Positions 1-5,966 of a stretch of 5,966 nt of DNA are shown piece by piece. The translations under genes and the position numbers were made by a program. Below the pieces are notes generated by a model, which searched no databases, was not told where the DNA came from, and saw only the letters and a program-made list of their open reading frames with translations. The number at the start of each line of letters is the position of its first letter. Position 1 is the first letter of the stretch. The stretch spans positions 1-5,966 of the forward strand of contig JABMRO010000549.1 of assembly GCA_013202635.1 (NCBI GenBank). Reading direction: 5' to 3'. The DNA comes from Planctomycetota bacterium. Its GTDB lineage: Bacteria; Planctomycetota; Phycisphaerae; Sedimentisphaerales; Anaerobacaceae.

Positions 1-105
1 AAGTTTGTTCCGGATGTTAATTTGGCTAGAAATACTTTGGGCTTAAATGCAAATGTGGATCTTGATTCAGCTATTAAGCGCACTATTATGTGGAACCGAC
101 TTTAA
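1..105 (+). CDS. NAD-dependent epimerase/dehydratase, C-terminal fragment (5' end outside window)
   Basis: Frame 1 is open from the first base to a TAA at 103-105 and gives 34 residues, beginning KFVPDVNLAR and ending IKRTIMWNRL. This matches the usual C-terminal helix of extended SDR sugar epimerases and dehydratases, with a V-P-D-x-x-x-A-R motif followed by the 'AI+RTI.WN' ending. It aligns without gaps to the C-terminus of the next gene (about 14 of 34 residues identical, including VP, AR, RTI and WN), so the two are probably tandem paralogues. The catalytic part lies upstream of the window, so substrate and reaction (epimerase, 4,6-dehydratase or decarboxylase) cannot be told. The gap to the next gene is about 36 bases, consistent with one operon. 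Confidence 0.8.
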   Translation, partial: KFVPDVNLARNTLGLNANVDLDSAIKRTIMWNRL

Positions 106-141
106 TCACAGCTTTTTGGGAAAAAGACAGAGTTGTTTTGG

Positions 142-1233
142 ATGGAAATTAGTAACCCACTATCGCAAGATATAGATCATATCCTTAAGCACACAAAGGC
201 ATTATGGGAAGATTTGCGAGAGAAAAGGGTTTTTCTCACTGGTGGAACGGGCTTTTTTGGAAAATGGTTGTTGGAGAGTTTTGCATGGGCCAATGATCAA
301 CTGAAGCTGGACGCTCAGATGGTCGTGTTAAGCCGCAATCCTGATTCCTTTAAGACCCGTTATCCTCACCTTGCCGAAGCATCGGGCGTCAGGTTTCAAC
401 AGGGGGATGTGCGAGATTTTGGATTTCCTCAAGAACGCTTTGATTTTATTATTCATGCCGCAACAGATGCCAGCGCTCAGCTAAATGCAGAAAATCCGCT
501 ATTGATGGTGGATACTATCGTGGAAGGGACTCGAAGAACGCTTGAGTTTGCAAGGCATTGTGGAACAAAGCGGTTGCTTTTTACAAGTTCCGGGGCAGTG
601 TATGGCAAACAGCCGCCGGAGGTGTCTCACGTTCCGGAAGATTACTCAGGCGCGCCTGACACAACTCAACTGGTTTCAACATATTCAGCATATGGGGAAG
701 CCAAGCGACTTGCTGAACTTCTTTGTTCAATTTACCAAAAAGAATATAGCATAGGACCTACAATAGCGCGCTGTTTCGCTTTTGTAGGTCCATATCTCAA
801 TTTAAACATTCATTATGCGATTGGGAATTTTATTCGTGATGGTCTGGCAGGCGGCCCCATACATATTGCGGGTGACGGAACACCTTGCAATTCCTATATG
901 TACGCGGCTGACCTGGCTGTCTGGCTCTGGACATTGCTGTTTCGTGGCGTACCGGGTGAAGCATACAACGTCGGCTCAGAAGATACCATAACCATCAAGG
1001 ATCTGGCGTATGAGGTTGCCGCATCCTTTCCAAATTCACCAAAAGTCGTCATTGCCAAATCGCATGTACCCGGACAACCGGTGGAACGTTATGTGCCATC
1101 TGTTAAAAAGGCCAGGGAACAGTTAAAGCTCGATTCGGGAATAACATTAGGAGAAGCTCTTCGCAGGACAATAAAATGGAATTGGGCAAAAGAGATGAAC
1201 ATCGAACATCGAACGTCCAACATCGAACATTGA
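142..1233 (+). CDS. NAD-dependent epimerase/dehydratase (extended SDR family)
   Basis: A cytosolic nucleotide-sugar modifying enzyme of the extended SDR family. From the ATG at 142 it has 363 residues. Visible motifs are the Rossmann GxxGxxG as TGGTGFFG (G34, G37, G40), GDVRD near residue 88, the TSSGAVYG active-site strand (about 148-155) and the catalytic YxxxK pair Y184/K188. The C-terminal half has the RCFAFVGP and AGDG...N..YMYAADLA motifs seen in dTDP-glucose 4,6-dehydratase and UDP-glucuronate decarboxylase relatives. A TTG at 133 extends the frame by three codons, but an AGAG at 129-132 sits directly against it and about 9 bases before the ATG, so 142 is preferred. The protein should end near WNWAKE like its upstream paralogue; the last 12 residues (MNIEHRTSNIEH) are encoded by a heptamer repeat and are probably not functional. 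The exact substrate is unknown. Confidence 0.9.
   Translation: MEISNPLSQDIDHILKHTKALWEDLREKRVFLTGGTGFFGKWLLESFAWANDQLKLDAQMVVLSRNPDSFKTRYPHLAEASGVRFQQGDVRDFGFPQERFDFIIHAATDASAQLNAENPLLMVDTIVEGTRRTLEFARHCGTKRLLFTSSGAVYGKQPPEVSHVPEDYSGAPDTTQLVSTYSAYGEAKRLAELLCSIYQKEYSIGPTIARCFAFVGPYLNLNIHYAIGNFIRDGLAGGPIHIAGDGTPCNSYMYAADLAVWLWTLLFRGVPGEAYNVGSEDTITIKDLAYEVAASFPNSPKVVIAKSHVPGQPVERYVPSVKKAREQLKLDSGITLGEALRRTIKWNWAKEMNIEHRTSNIEH
1198..1232 (+). repeat. Five-unit 7-bp tandem repeat (consensus AACATCG) at the 3' end of the SDR gene
   Basis: Five consecutive heptamers can be read: AACATCG, AACATCG, AACGTCC, AACATCG, AACATTG, followed by AATG. Because 7 is not a multiple of 3, three units make a 21-base, 7-codon period, so the array can stay open in every frame. 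Here it encodes NIEHRTSNIEH and supplies the TGA stop at 1231-1233. The opposite strand would read as a peptide containing SMLDVRCSMF. From memory, such peptides recur in many spurious or extended ORFs of environmental bacteria, which points to a dispersed intergenic repeat family; that link was not checked. Its function is unknown. Confidence 0.8.
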
Positions 1234-1242
1234 ATGGGAAAA

Positions 1243-1247
1243 AAGGA
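1243..1247 (+). promoter_or_regulatory. Ribosome binding site that supports a TTG start
   Basis: AAGGA lies 9 bases before the TTG at 1257. An in-frame TAA at 1251-1253 excludes any earlier start, and no ATG or GTG start lies near the N-terminus expected for this family, so this site fixes the TTG as initiator. Confidence 0.7.
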
Positions 1248-1256
1248 ATTTAAAAA

Positions 1257-2216
1257 TTGAAGCTTATCAGCATTGTCACGCCCTGTTATAACGAAGAAGA
1301 GAATGTAAGAGAACTTTATTTGCGTGTGAAGGATGTTCTGGGAAGCCTTGAGGGCTACACTTACGAGCATATTTTTATCGATAATGCCTCAAAAGACAGA
1401 ACCGTTTCAATATTAAAGGAAATTGCGAAAGAGAATAAAAACGTAAAAATAATTGTTAATGCGCGAAACTTTGGACATATTCGTTCGCCGTATCATGGAT
1501 TGCTTCAGGCCGGAGGCGATGCGGTTATAATGCTTGTAGCCGATTTTCAGGACCCGCCTTCAATAATCATAGATTTTATTAAAAAATGGGAAGAGGGCTA
1601 CAAAATAGTTGTAGGGGTAAAATCAAAGAGTGAAGAAAACAGATTAATGTTTGCAACAAGGAGATTGTATTACAGCTTTATTGAAAAATTATCCGATGTG
1701 AAACAAATAAAGAATTTCACGGGATTCGGTCTTTACGATAGAAAGATTATCAGTGTTTTAAAAAGCCTAAAAGAGCCGTATCCATATTTGCGGGGACTTA
1801 TTACAGAGGTGGGTTTTGATGTAGCAGAAATCGAGTTTGTACAACCAAAGCGAAAAAGGGGTAAAACAAAGAACAATTTTTACACATTGTACGACATGGC
1901 TATGTTAGGTTTTGTTAATCATTCAAAAGTCCCTTTAAGAATGGCAACTTTTCTTGGTTTTTCAGTTGCTCTTGTCAGCCTGTTGGTTGCCATTGGTTAT
2001 TTTCTCTACAAGCTTATCTTCTGGTCTCGTTTCCAGGTTGGAATGGGGCCTGTGGTCATCGGTGTTTTCTTCTTTGCCGCTGTCCAGTTATTCTTTATTG
2101 GAATAATCGGAGAATACATAGGAGCAATATACACGCAGGTAAAAAAAAGACCCTTAGTTATTGAGAAGGAGAGGATAAATTTTAACCCCGACGATTCGGA
2201 AATTTGTAAGGACTGA
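1257..2216 (+). CDS. Polyprenyl-phosphate glycosyltransferase, GT2 family (GtrB/DPM1-like)
   Basis: An inner-membrane enzyme of 319 residues that likely moves a sugar from a nucleotide donor to undecaprenyl phosphate on the cytoplasmic face. The GT-A domain fills residues 1 to about 225: PCYNEEENV (9-17), a DNAS motif at 42-45 where relatives usually have DDGS, ARNFGH (69-74), and the metal-binding region ADFQDPP (95-101). A basic RGKTK segment (201-205) precedes the membrane part, as in GtrB- and ArnC-like proteins. Two hydrophobic helices follow, about 229-253 and 264-291, with IGIIGEYIGAIY at the end of the second, typical of this group. Translation starts at TTG, forced by an in-frame stop two codons upstream. 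The neighbour downstream is a GtrA-family gene, the usual partner of such enzymes, but it is broken here. The sugar is not determined by the sequence. Confidence 0.9.
   Translation: MKLISIVTPCYNEEENVRELYLRVKDVLGSLEGYTYEHIFIDNASKDRTVSILKEIAKENKNVKIIVNARNFGHIRSPYHGLLQAGGDAVIMLVADFQDPPSIIIDFIKKWEEGYKIVVGVKSKSEENRLMFATRRLYYSFIEKLSDVKQIKNFTGFGLYDRKIISVLKSLKEPYPYLRGLITEVGFDVAEIEFVQPKRKRGKTKNNFYTLYDMAMLGFVNHSKVPLRMATFLGFSVALVSLLVAIGYFLYKLIFWSRFQVGMGPVVIGVFFFAAVQLFFIGIIGEYIGAIYTQVKKRPLVIEKERINFNPDDSEICKD
2208..2212 (+). promoter_or_regulatory. Ribosome binding site for the original GtrA start
   Basis: AAGGA inside the last codons of the GT2 gene stands 7 bases before the ATG at 2220. It is the only good Shine-Dalgarno near the GtrA-like gene; the alternative TTG at 2250 has none. 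It therefore marks 2220 as the ancestral start, although the third codon is now TGA. Confidence 0.55.
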
Positions 2217-2219
2217 AAA

Positions 2220-2654
2220 ATGTCCTGACTGTTTACCTCTCTTGCCGTATTGAGAACAAAACATCAAGTAAAGGCACAATATGTCCTTGTCGGTGTCTGG
2301 AATACTATTTTCGGTTATGGTATTTTTTGCCTGTTTGACACGCTTTTCGCGTGGCTTCTCTCATCAAGATCGAGAGCATATATAAGCGCCATGGTGCTGG
2401 CGCAAATCCTGGCGGTTGTCAATGTCTATATCTGCCACAAATACATCACCTCTAGGTCCGAGGAAAGAGGTAAGGCAATAATCGCCGAGTTTTTCAGATT
2501 CTCAACAACTTATGTGATCACCTTTTGTCTGAGCCTGCCCTTGTTGAGGTAGGCCACATCAACCCAAATATAGCAGCTACAATCATTATTATTATGTGCT
2601 CAGCTATCAGCTATCTGGGACATTCGAGATTTTCGTTTAGAAAAAATATTTTAA
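2220..2654 (+). pseudogene. GtrA-family membrane protein gene, broken by a nonsense codon and a frameshift
   Basis: GtrA proteins are small four-helix inner-membrane proteins thought to flip polyprenyl-linked sugars made by a GtrB-type GT2, which is the gene just upstream. The reading starts at ATG 2220 and meets TGA at 2226. It is then open from 2229 and carries the family opening QYVLVGVWNTIFGYGIF, a second hydrophobic stretch with NVYICHKYITSRS, and FRFSTTYVITFCLSLPLL, before a TAG at 2550. The family ending continues in the -1 frame as LVEVGHINPNIAA and ISYLGHSRFSFRKN. Joining both gives a complete GtrA-like protein, so one base seems missing near 2538-2549. The second frame runs on to a stop at 2738-2740, well inside neuB; one more base in the A-run at 2641-2646 would instead end it at TAA 2652-2654. 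A shortened product from TTG 2250 (100 residues) is possible but would lack the last helix. Sequencing error is the main alternative. Confidence 0.75.
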
Positions 2655-2670
2655 ACCAAGGAGAAGGTAA

Positions 2671-3519
2671 ATGGCTATCTTTATCATTGCGGAAATTGGA
2701 ATCAACCACAACGGTGATGTTGAGATTGCAAAACAGTTAATTGATGTTGCCAAAATAGCTGGCGCTGATGCTGTTAAGTTCCAGAAGAGGGCTATTGATC
2801 TGGTGTATACAAAGGAACTGCTGGACTCACCTCGGGAAAGCCCGTGGGGGGCCACTCAACGAGCCCAGAAGGAAGGTCTTGAATTCGGTCTGGATGAATA
2901 TAAAAAGATCGATGCTTATTGCAAGGGAAAGGGGATTGAGTGGTTTGCTTCGGCGTGGGATTTAGAGAGTCAAAAATTCCTAAAACAGTTTGACTGCAAA
3001 TATAATAAGATCGCCTCCGCAATGATTGTTTATGAGGACTTGCTCAAGGAAGTGGCTTCAGAAAAAAAGCACACATTTATCTCTACCGGAATGACTGAAT
3101 TCGATCAAGTCGACCGGGCAGTGGAGATATTCAGGGAAGCAGGTTGCCCCTTTGAGCTTATGCATTGTGTTTCGACTTATCCTATGGCAGATGAAGATGC
3201 GAATTTAAACCGCATTAAGACGCTCCGTGATCGTTATAAATGTGATGTGGGTTACAGCGGACATGAAGTTGGTCTGGCGGTATCGTATGGAGCGGCAGCG
3301 CTCGGGATTACGTCTTTGGAACGGCATATTACGCTTGACCGTGCCATGTATGGCTCTGATCAGGCAGCATCAGTTGAACCTATGGGATTTTTACAATTGG
3401 TAGGTGCTGTACGAAAAATTGAAAAAGCCATGGGAAATGGTGATATAAGAATGAATGATAAAGAAATTCCCATTGCGGAAAAACTCAGGGCGCATATTCC
3501 TTTTGAATCTCATCAATAA
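2671..3519 (+). CDS. neuB: NeuB-family nonulosonic (sialic) acid synthase, short form without SAF domain
   Basis: A cytosolic TIM-barrel enzyme that condenses phosphoenolpyruvate with an N-acylated hexosamine to give a nine-carbon 2-keto acid. It shows AEIGINHNGD (7-16), AVKFQKR (34-40), STGM (138-141), CVSTYP (166-171), VGYSGHE with H198, and LERHITLDR with H219. The two histidines, 21 residues apart, fit the metal ligands of Neisseria NeuB. Family members usually have about 340-350 residues with a C-terminal SAF (antifreeze-like) domain; this one stops at 282, just after the barrel, at a clean TAA followed by the next gene's ribosome site, so the short form looks natural. FASAWD (92-97) stands where many homologues have STPFD. 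AAGGAG at 2658-2663, 7 bases before the ATG, is a strong ribosome site. The exact product (neuraminate, legionaminate, pseudaminate or another acid) is open. Confidence 0.9.
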   Translation: MAIFIIAEIGINHNGDVEIAKQLIDVAKIAGADAVKFQKRAIDLVYTKELLDSPRESPWGATQRAQKEGLEFGLDEYKKIDAYCKGKGIEWFASAWDLESQKFLKQFDCKYNKIASAMIVYEDLLKEVASEKKHTFISTGMTEFDQVDRAVEIFREAGCPFELMHCVSTYPMADEDANLNRIKTLRDRYKCDVGYSGHEVGLAVSYGAAALGITSLERHITLDRAMYGSDQAASVEPMGFLQLVGAVRKIEKAMGNGDIRMNDKEIPIAEKLRAHIPFESHQ

Positions 3520-3531
3520 AGGAACTTTCTT

Positions 3532-4275
3532 ATGGCAAATATTGTTGCGGTAATTCCAGCACGTTCAGGTTCCAAGGGCGTTCCTGACAAAAATATTAAG
3601 TTCTTAGCCGGATACCCGTTAATTGCCTATAGCATTGCAGCCGCACGGTTAGCAAAAAATGTAGATCGAGTAATTGTTTCCACTGACTCTGAACTGTATG
3701 CGAATATAGCACGAAAATACGGAGCAGAAGTTCCTTTTCTACGGCCTGATGCAATATCCGGTGACGATAGTACAGACTATGATTTTATCGAACACGTGCT
3801 CAATTGGATGCAGGATAATGAAGGCCTTCAACCTGAGTATTTACTTCATTTGCGGCCGACAACACCTCTGCGTGATCCAGCTTGCATAGAAAAAGCTATT
3901 GAACGTATTTGCCATGATAACTATGCTACTGCATTACGATCTGTACATGAGATGTCAGAGACTTCTTATAAGACGGTTGAAATAGACAGAGATTACTTGA
4001 AATGTATTTGTTCAGGATCATTCGATTTGGATGCAGCAAATCAACCTCGACAGGTGTTTCCAAAGACCTACATTGCAAATGGGTATGTCGATATATACAA
4101 AAGCTTCTATGTTGTAAAGAACAAGAAAATACTAGGAAATAAAGTTATTGCATACGTCACACCGCGTATCTTTGAGGTTGACACGTTAGAAGACTTTGAT
4201 TATCTGGAATACCAAGTGGCAAAAGAACCCGCAATTACTAACAAACTGTTCGGAAAAGAGAAAAACCAGCTATGA
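3532..4275 (+). CDS. neuA: Acylneuraminate cytidylyltransferase (CMP-nonulosonate synthetase)
   Basis: Activates a nonulosonic acid with CTP to the CMP-sugar used by glycosyltransferases. The 247-residue protein has the family nucleotide-binding signature IPARSGSKGVPDKN (8-21), STDS (50-53), LRPTTPLR (107-114), IANGYVDIY (181-189), and the C-terminal acidic group EVDTLEDFD (215-223) that holds the metal-binding aspartates (D217, D221 or D223). The length is normal for a single-domain bacterial enzyme, with no fused esterase domain. AAAGGA at 3518-3523, 8 bases before the ATG, overlaps the neuB stop region; the 12-base gap to neuB indicates one transcript and one pathway. Its stop overlaps the start of the aminotransferase gene by four bases. 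Related cytidylyltransferases act on other keto-acids, but the motifs and the neuB neighbour favour a nonulosonate. Confidence 0.92.
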   Translation: MANIVAVIPARSGSKGVPDKNIKFLAGYPLIAYSIAAARLAKNVDRVIVSTDSELYANIARKYGAEVPFLRPDAISGDDSTDYDFIEHVLNWMQDNEGLQPEYLLHLRPTTPLRDPACIEKAIERICHDNYATALRSVHEMSETSYKTVEIDRDYLKCICSGSFDLDAANQPRQVFPKTYIANGYVDIYKSFYVVKNKKILGNKVIAYVTPRIFEVDTLEDFDYLEYQVAKEPAITNKLFGKEKNQL

Positions 4276-5663
4276 AATACCAATTTTCGCAAACTCCTGT
4301 CGATGTATTACCTGTAACTACAAAATATCGGACAATAAAAACAGCAATTCCAGCACCGGAGACGTTAAAAGTTTTACTTGATCTTGAAAAGTATGAATCT
4401 CGCTCAATGCACGGACAACTTCCTGTAGTATGGGACAAAGCCGAAGATTTTCAGGTTTATGATGTGTGTGGAAATTGTTGGATCGACTTTACGTCCACCA
4501 TTTTTGTTGCTAATGCCGGACATGCAAATCCTCGAATAATATCTGCACTTCAGAGAACTATAGATCATAAACTTCTCCACACATATACATTTGCCCATGA
4601 GACACGAGCCCAATTTTTAAAAAAACTGATTGAAATAACTCCTGCTCAATTTGAAAAAGCCTTTTTATTATCTGCCGGAACTGAAGCGACCGAATGTGCA
4701 GTAAAGCTGATGAGAATGCATGGTCAAACCATCAGTCCAACCAAAATGGGCATTATTTCATTTCAGGGCGCTATGCATGGCCGTACCATGGGCGCTGAAA
4801 TGCTTAAAGGAGACCCCCATCAATCCGCCTGGATCGGGTACCGAGATCCCAATATGCATCATTTACCCTTTCCTTATCCGTGGACTGTAAAAGATTTCTT
4901 TGATAAGAAATATGATTGGGCAAAGCGTTTCCGGGAAGACATGGATGCCTTAAAATCAAAAGGGTTAAACTTCGATAATATTGCAGGTTTTATAGTTGAA
5001 TCCTACCTGGGGTGGGGCGCCATATTTTATCCGGTTGAATATATTAAGGCGCTTGCAGGCTTTGCAAAAGAACATGGTTGTTTGATAACCTTTGATGAGA
5101 TTCAGGGCGGTTTTGGAAGAAGTGGAAAATTATTTATCTATCAACATTATAATGTTGAACCCGATCTGCTCTGTCTTGGCAAGGCATTGAGCGGAAGCTT
5201 GCCATTGTCTGCCGTTATTGGTAGTAAAAAGATAATGGATCTGCCCGAATTTGGTTCCATGAGCAGCACACATTCTGCAAATCCTCTTTGTTGTGCCGCA
5301 GGTCTGGCAAATTTAGAGGCAATTGAATCCGGGAATCTAATTGTGGAATCAGCGAGAAAGGGCGACATGTTGCATCAGCATCTCGATGAACTCAAGGAAA
5401 AATATGCGGATAGAATCTCCTGGATATTTGGCAAGGGTCTCCTTGCGGGTGTCCTTTTCAAAGACCCGGAGACAGGCGAGCCGGATGGGTTTTTTGCAAG
5501 CAAGGTATGTGAAAAAGCCATGCAAAAAGGGTTACTTCTTGTCCATACAGGCCGCGAATCAATTAAAATCGGGCCACCGCTCACAATACCGGATGAGGCT
5601 TTAGAGGAAGGACTTGATGTTTTTGATGAGACCATTGCTGAGACAATTCAGGATACAAAATGA
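4272..5663 (+). CDS. Class III PLP-dependent aminotransferase
   Basis: A cytosolic fold-type I PLP enzyme of 463 residues that transfers an amino group between an amine or amino acid and a keto or aldehyde group. Visible family motifs are SAGTEATE (134-141, phosphate binding), FQGAMHGRT (164-172, cofactor-ring stacking region), E243 in IVESYLGWG, FDEIQGGFGRSG (274-285, with D275 to the pyridine nitrogen and Q278), the Schiff-base lysine K304 in CLGKALSG, and the THSANPL segment (333-339). The length fits the GABA/ornithine/acetylornithine aminotransferase group. The ATG overlaps the neuA stop in ATGA (4272-4275), with only a weak AAGAG about 11 bases upstream, so translation probably depends on coupling. 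Known Leg and Pse pathways use DegT-type aminotransferases instead, so its substrate here is unclear; it may tailor the sugar or make an attached amino compound. Confidence 0.9.
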   Translation: MKYQFSQTPVDVLPVTTKYRTIKTAIPAPETLKVLLDLEKYESRSMHGQLPVVWDKAEDFQVYDVCGNCWIDFTSTIFVANAGHANPRIISALQRTIDHKLLHTYTFAHETRAQFLKKLIEITPAQFEKAFLLSAGTEATECAVKLMRMHGQTISPTKMGIISFQGAMHGRTMGAEMLKGDPHQSAWIGYRDPNMHHLPFPYPWTVKDFFDKKYDWAKRFREDMDALKSKGLNFDNIAGFIVESYLGWGAIFYPVEYIKALAGFAKEHGCLITFDEIQGGFGRSGKLFIYQHYNVEPDLLCLGKALSGSLPLSAVIGSKKIMDLPEFGSMSSTHSANPLCCAAGLANLEAIESGNLIVESARKGDMLHQHLDELKEKYADRISWIFGKGLLAGVLFKDPETGEPDGFFASKVCEKAMQKGLLLVHTGRESIKIGPPLTIPDEALEEGLDVFDETIAETIQDTK

Positions 5664-5966
5664 TCAAAGACATTCGCCACACTGGTATAGTAGTTGCTGA
5701 CTTAGAAGCATCACTTTGTTTTTATCGTGATCCTCTCGGATTTCATATTGTAAAACAGATGGAAGAAGCTGGAGATTATATTGACAACATTTCATCGCTA
5801 CGAAATGTAAAAGTTACAACGGTCAAAATGACTTCTCCATCTGGGCAGATGATAGAACTACTGAAGTATCACTCGCATCCCGCAGAGCAGAGGGAGCGTG
5901 AAATCTGTGAAATCGGAATTTCCCATATAGCGTTTACAGTAGATGATCTGGATATTGAGTATGAAA
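5660..5966 (+). CDS. VOC-superfamily protein (glyoxalase/epimerase type), N-terminal part, cut by window end
   Basis: Begins at an ATG that overlaps the aminotransferase stop in ATGA (5660-5663), with AGGA at 5650-5653 six bases before it. The 102 visible residues show a VOC beta-alpha-beta fold: IRHTGIVVADLEASLCFYRDPLGF at the start, then SGQMIELLKY, then the second module opening ISHIAFTVDD. H7, E66 and H89 sit where three of the four metal ligands of glyoxalase I and methylmalonyl-CoA epimerase lie; the fourth would be beyond the window. The enzymes of this superfamily use a metal for isomerisation, epimerisation or ring-opening oxygenation. The reaction cannot be told from the fragment, but tight coupling to the aminotransferase suggests a shared pathway. 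Confidence 0.85.
   Translation, partial: MIKDIRHTGIVVADLEASLCFYRDPLGFHIVKQMEEAGDYIDNISSLRNVKVTTVKMTSPSGQMIELLKYHSHPAEQREREICEIGISHIAFTVDDLDIEYE

Noticed and set aside
112..126. Inverted repeat CTTTTT-GGG-AAAAAG between the two SDR genes
   Set aside because: The stem is almost all A/T with no U-tract after it, so it is a poor terminator and likely chance; the genes can still be one transcript.
133..141. TTG at 133 as the start of the second SDR gene
   Set aside because: The only purine-rich site lies directly against it, leaving no spacing; ATG at 142 has a workable distance.
1089..1370. Minus-strand ORF of 93 codons over the heptamer repeat
   Set aside because: It lies antisense to two well-supported genes and is open largely because the heptamer array has no stops; no recognisable family.
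2226..2228. TGA at codon 3 of gtrA as selenocysteine or a reassigned codon
   Set aside because: Several genes here end in TGA at the expected place, and GtrA proteins have no selenocysteine role, so a nonsense mutation is simpler.
2655..2740. Extension of the GtrA second frame into neuB
   Set aside because: Sequence after FSFRKN does not resemble the family and overlaps the neuB ribosome site and first 23 codons; it is read-through beyond the true end.

Overview
The window holds one co-directional (+ strand) block of genes that looks like part of a bacterial surface-glycan locus. Its core is a pair of genes for making and activating a nonulosonic (sialic-acid-like) sugar: a NeuB-type synthase and a NeuA-type CMP-sugar synthetase. 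Around them are two tandem NAD-dependent sugar epimerase/dehydratases, an inner-membrane polyprenyl-phosphate glycosyltransferase with a broken GtrA-type partner, a class III aminotransferase, and the start of a VOC-fold (glyoxalase/epimerase-type) enzyme. The organism is probably a Gram-negative bacterium of moderate to low GC. The heptamer repeat at 1198-1232 resembles one I remember from Desulfobacterota and other environmental lineages, but the taxonomy is a weak inference.

Layout. 1-105 is the C-terminal end of an SDR-type epimerase/dehydratase. 142-1233 is a second, paralogous SDR enzyme whose last 12 or so codons are made from a 7-bp tandem repeat. 1257-2216 is a GT2 glycosyltransferase with two C-terminal membrane helices; it starts at TTG. 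2220-2654 is a GtrA-family membrane protein gene that carries a TGA at codon 3 and a -1 frameshift, and is best read as a pseudogene. 2671-3519 is neuB in a short form without the C-terminal SAF domain. 3532-4275 is neuA. 4272-5663 is a class III PLP aminotransferase. From 5660 to the window edge is a partial VOC protein. The last three genes are joined by 4-bp ATGA stop/start overlaps, which suggests translational coupling. No RNA gene, CRISPR array, insertion sequence, convincing promoter or terminator was seen. No gene-free stretch exceeds 300 bases.

How the genes may work together. The SDR enzymes would modify nucleotide-sugar precursors. NeuB would condense an aldose with phosphoenolpyruvate and NeuA would activate the product with CTP. 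The coupled aminotransferase and VOC enzyme may tailor the sugar or supply a linked substituent; this is inference. The GT2 enzyme would load a sugar on undecaprenyl phosphate, and GtrA would normally help move it across the inner membrane. No NeuC-type hydrolysing epimerase, DegT-type aminotransferase or acetyltransferase of the known Neu, Leg or Pse pathways lies inside the window, so the exact sugar cannot be named.
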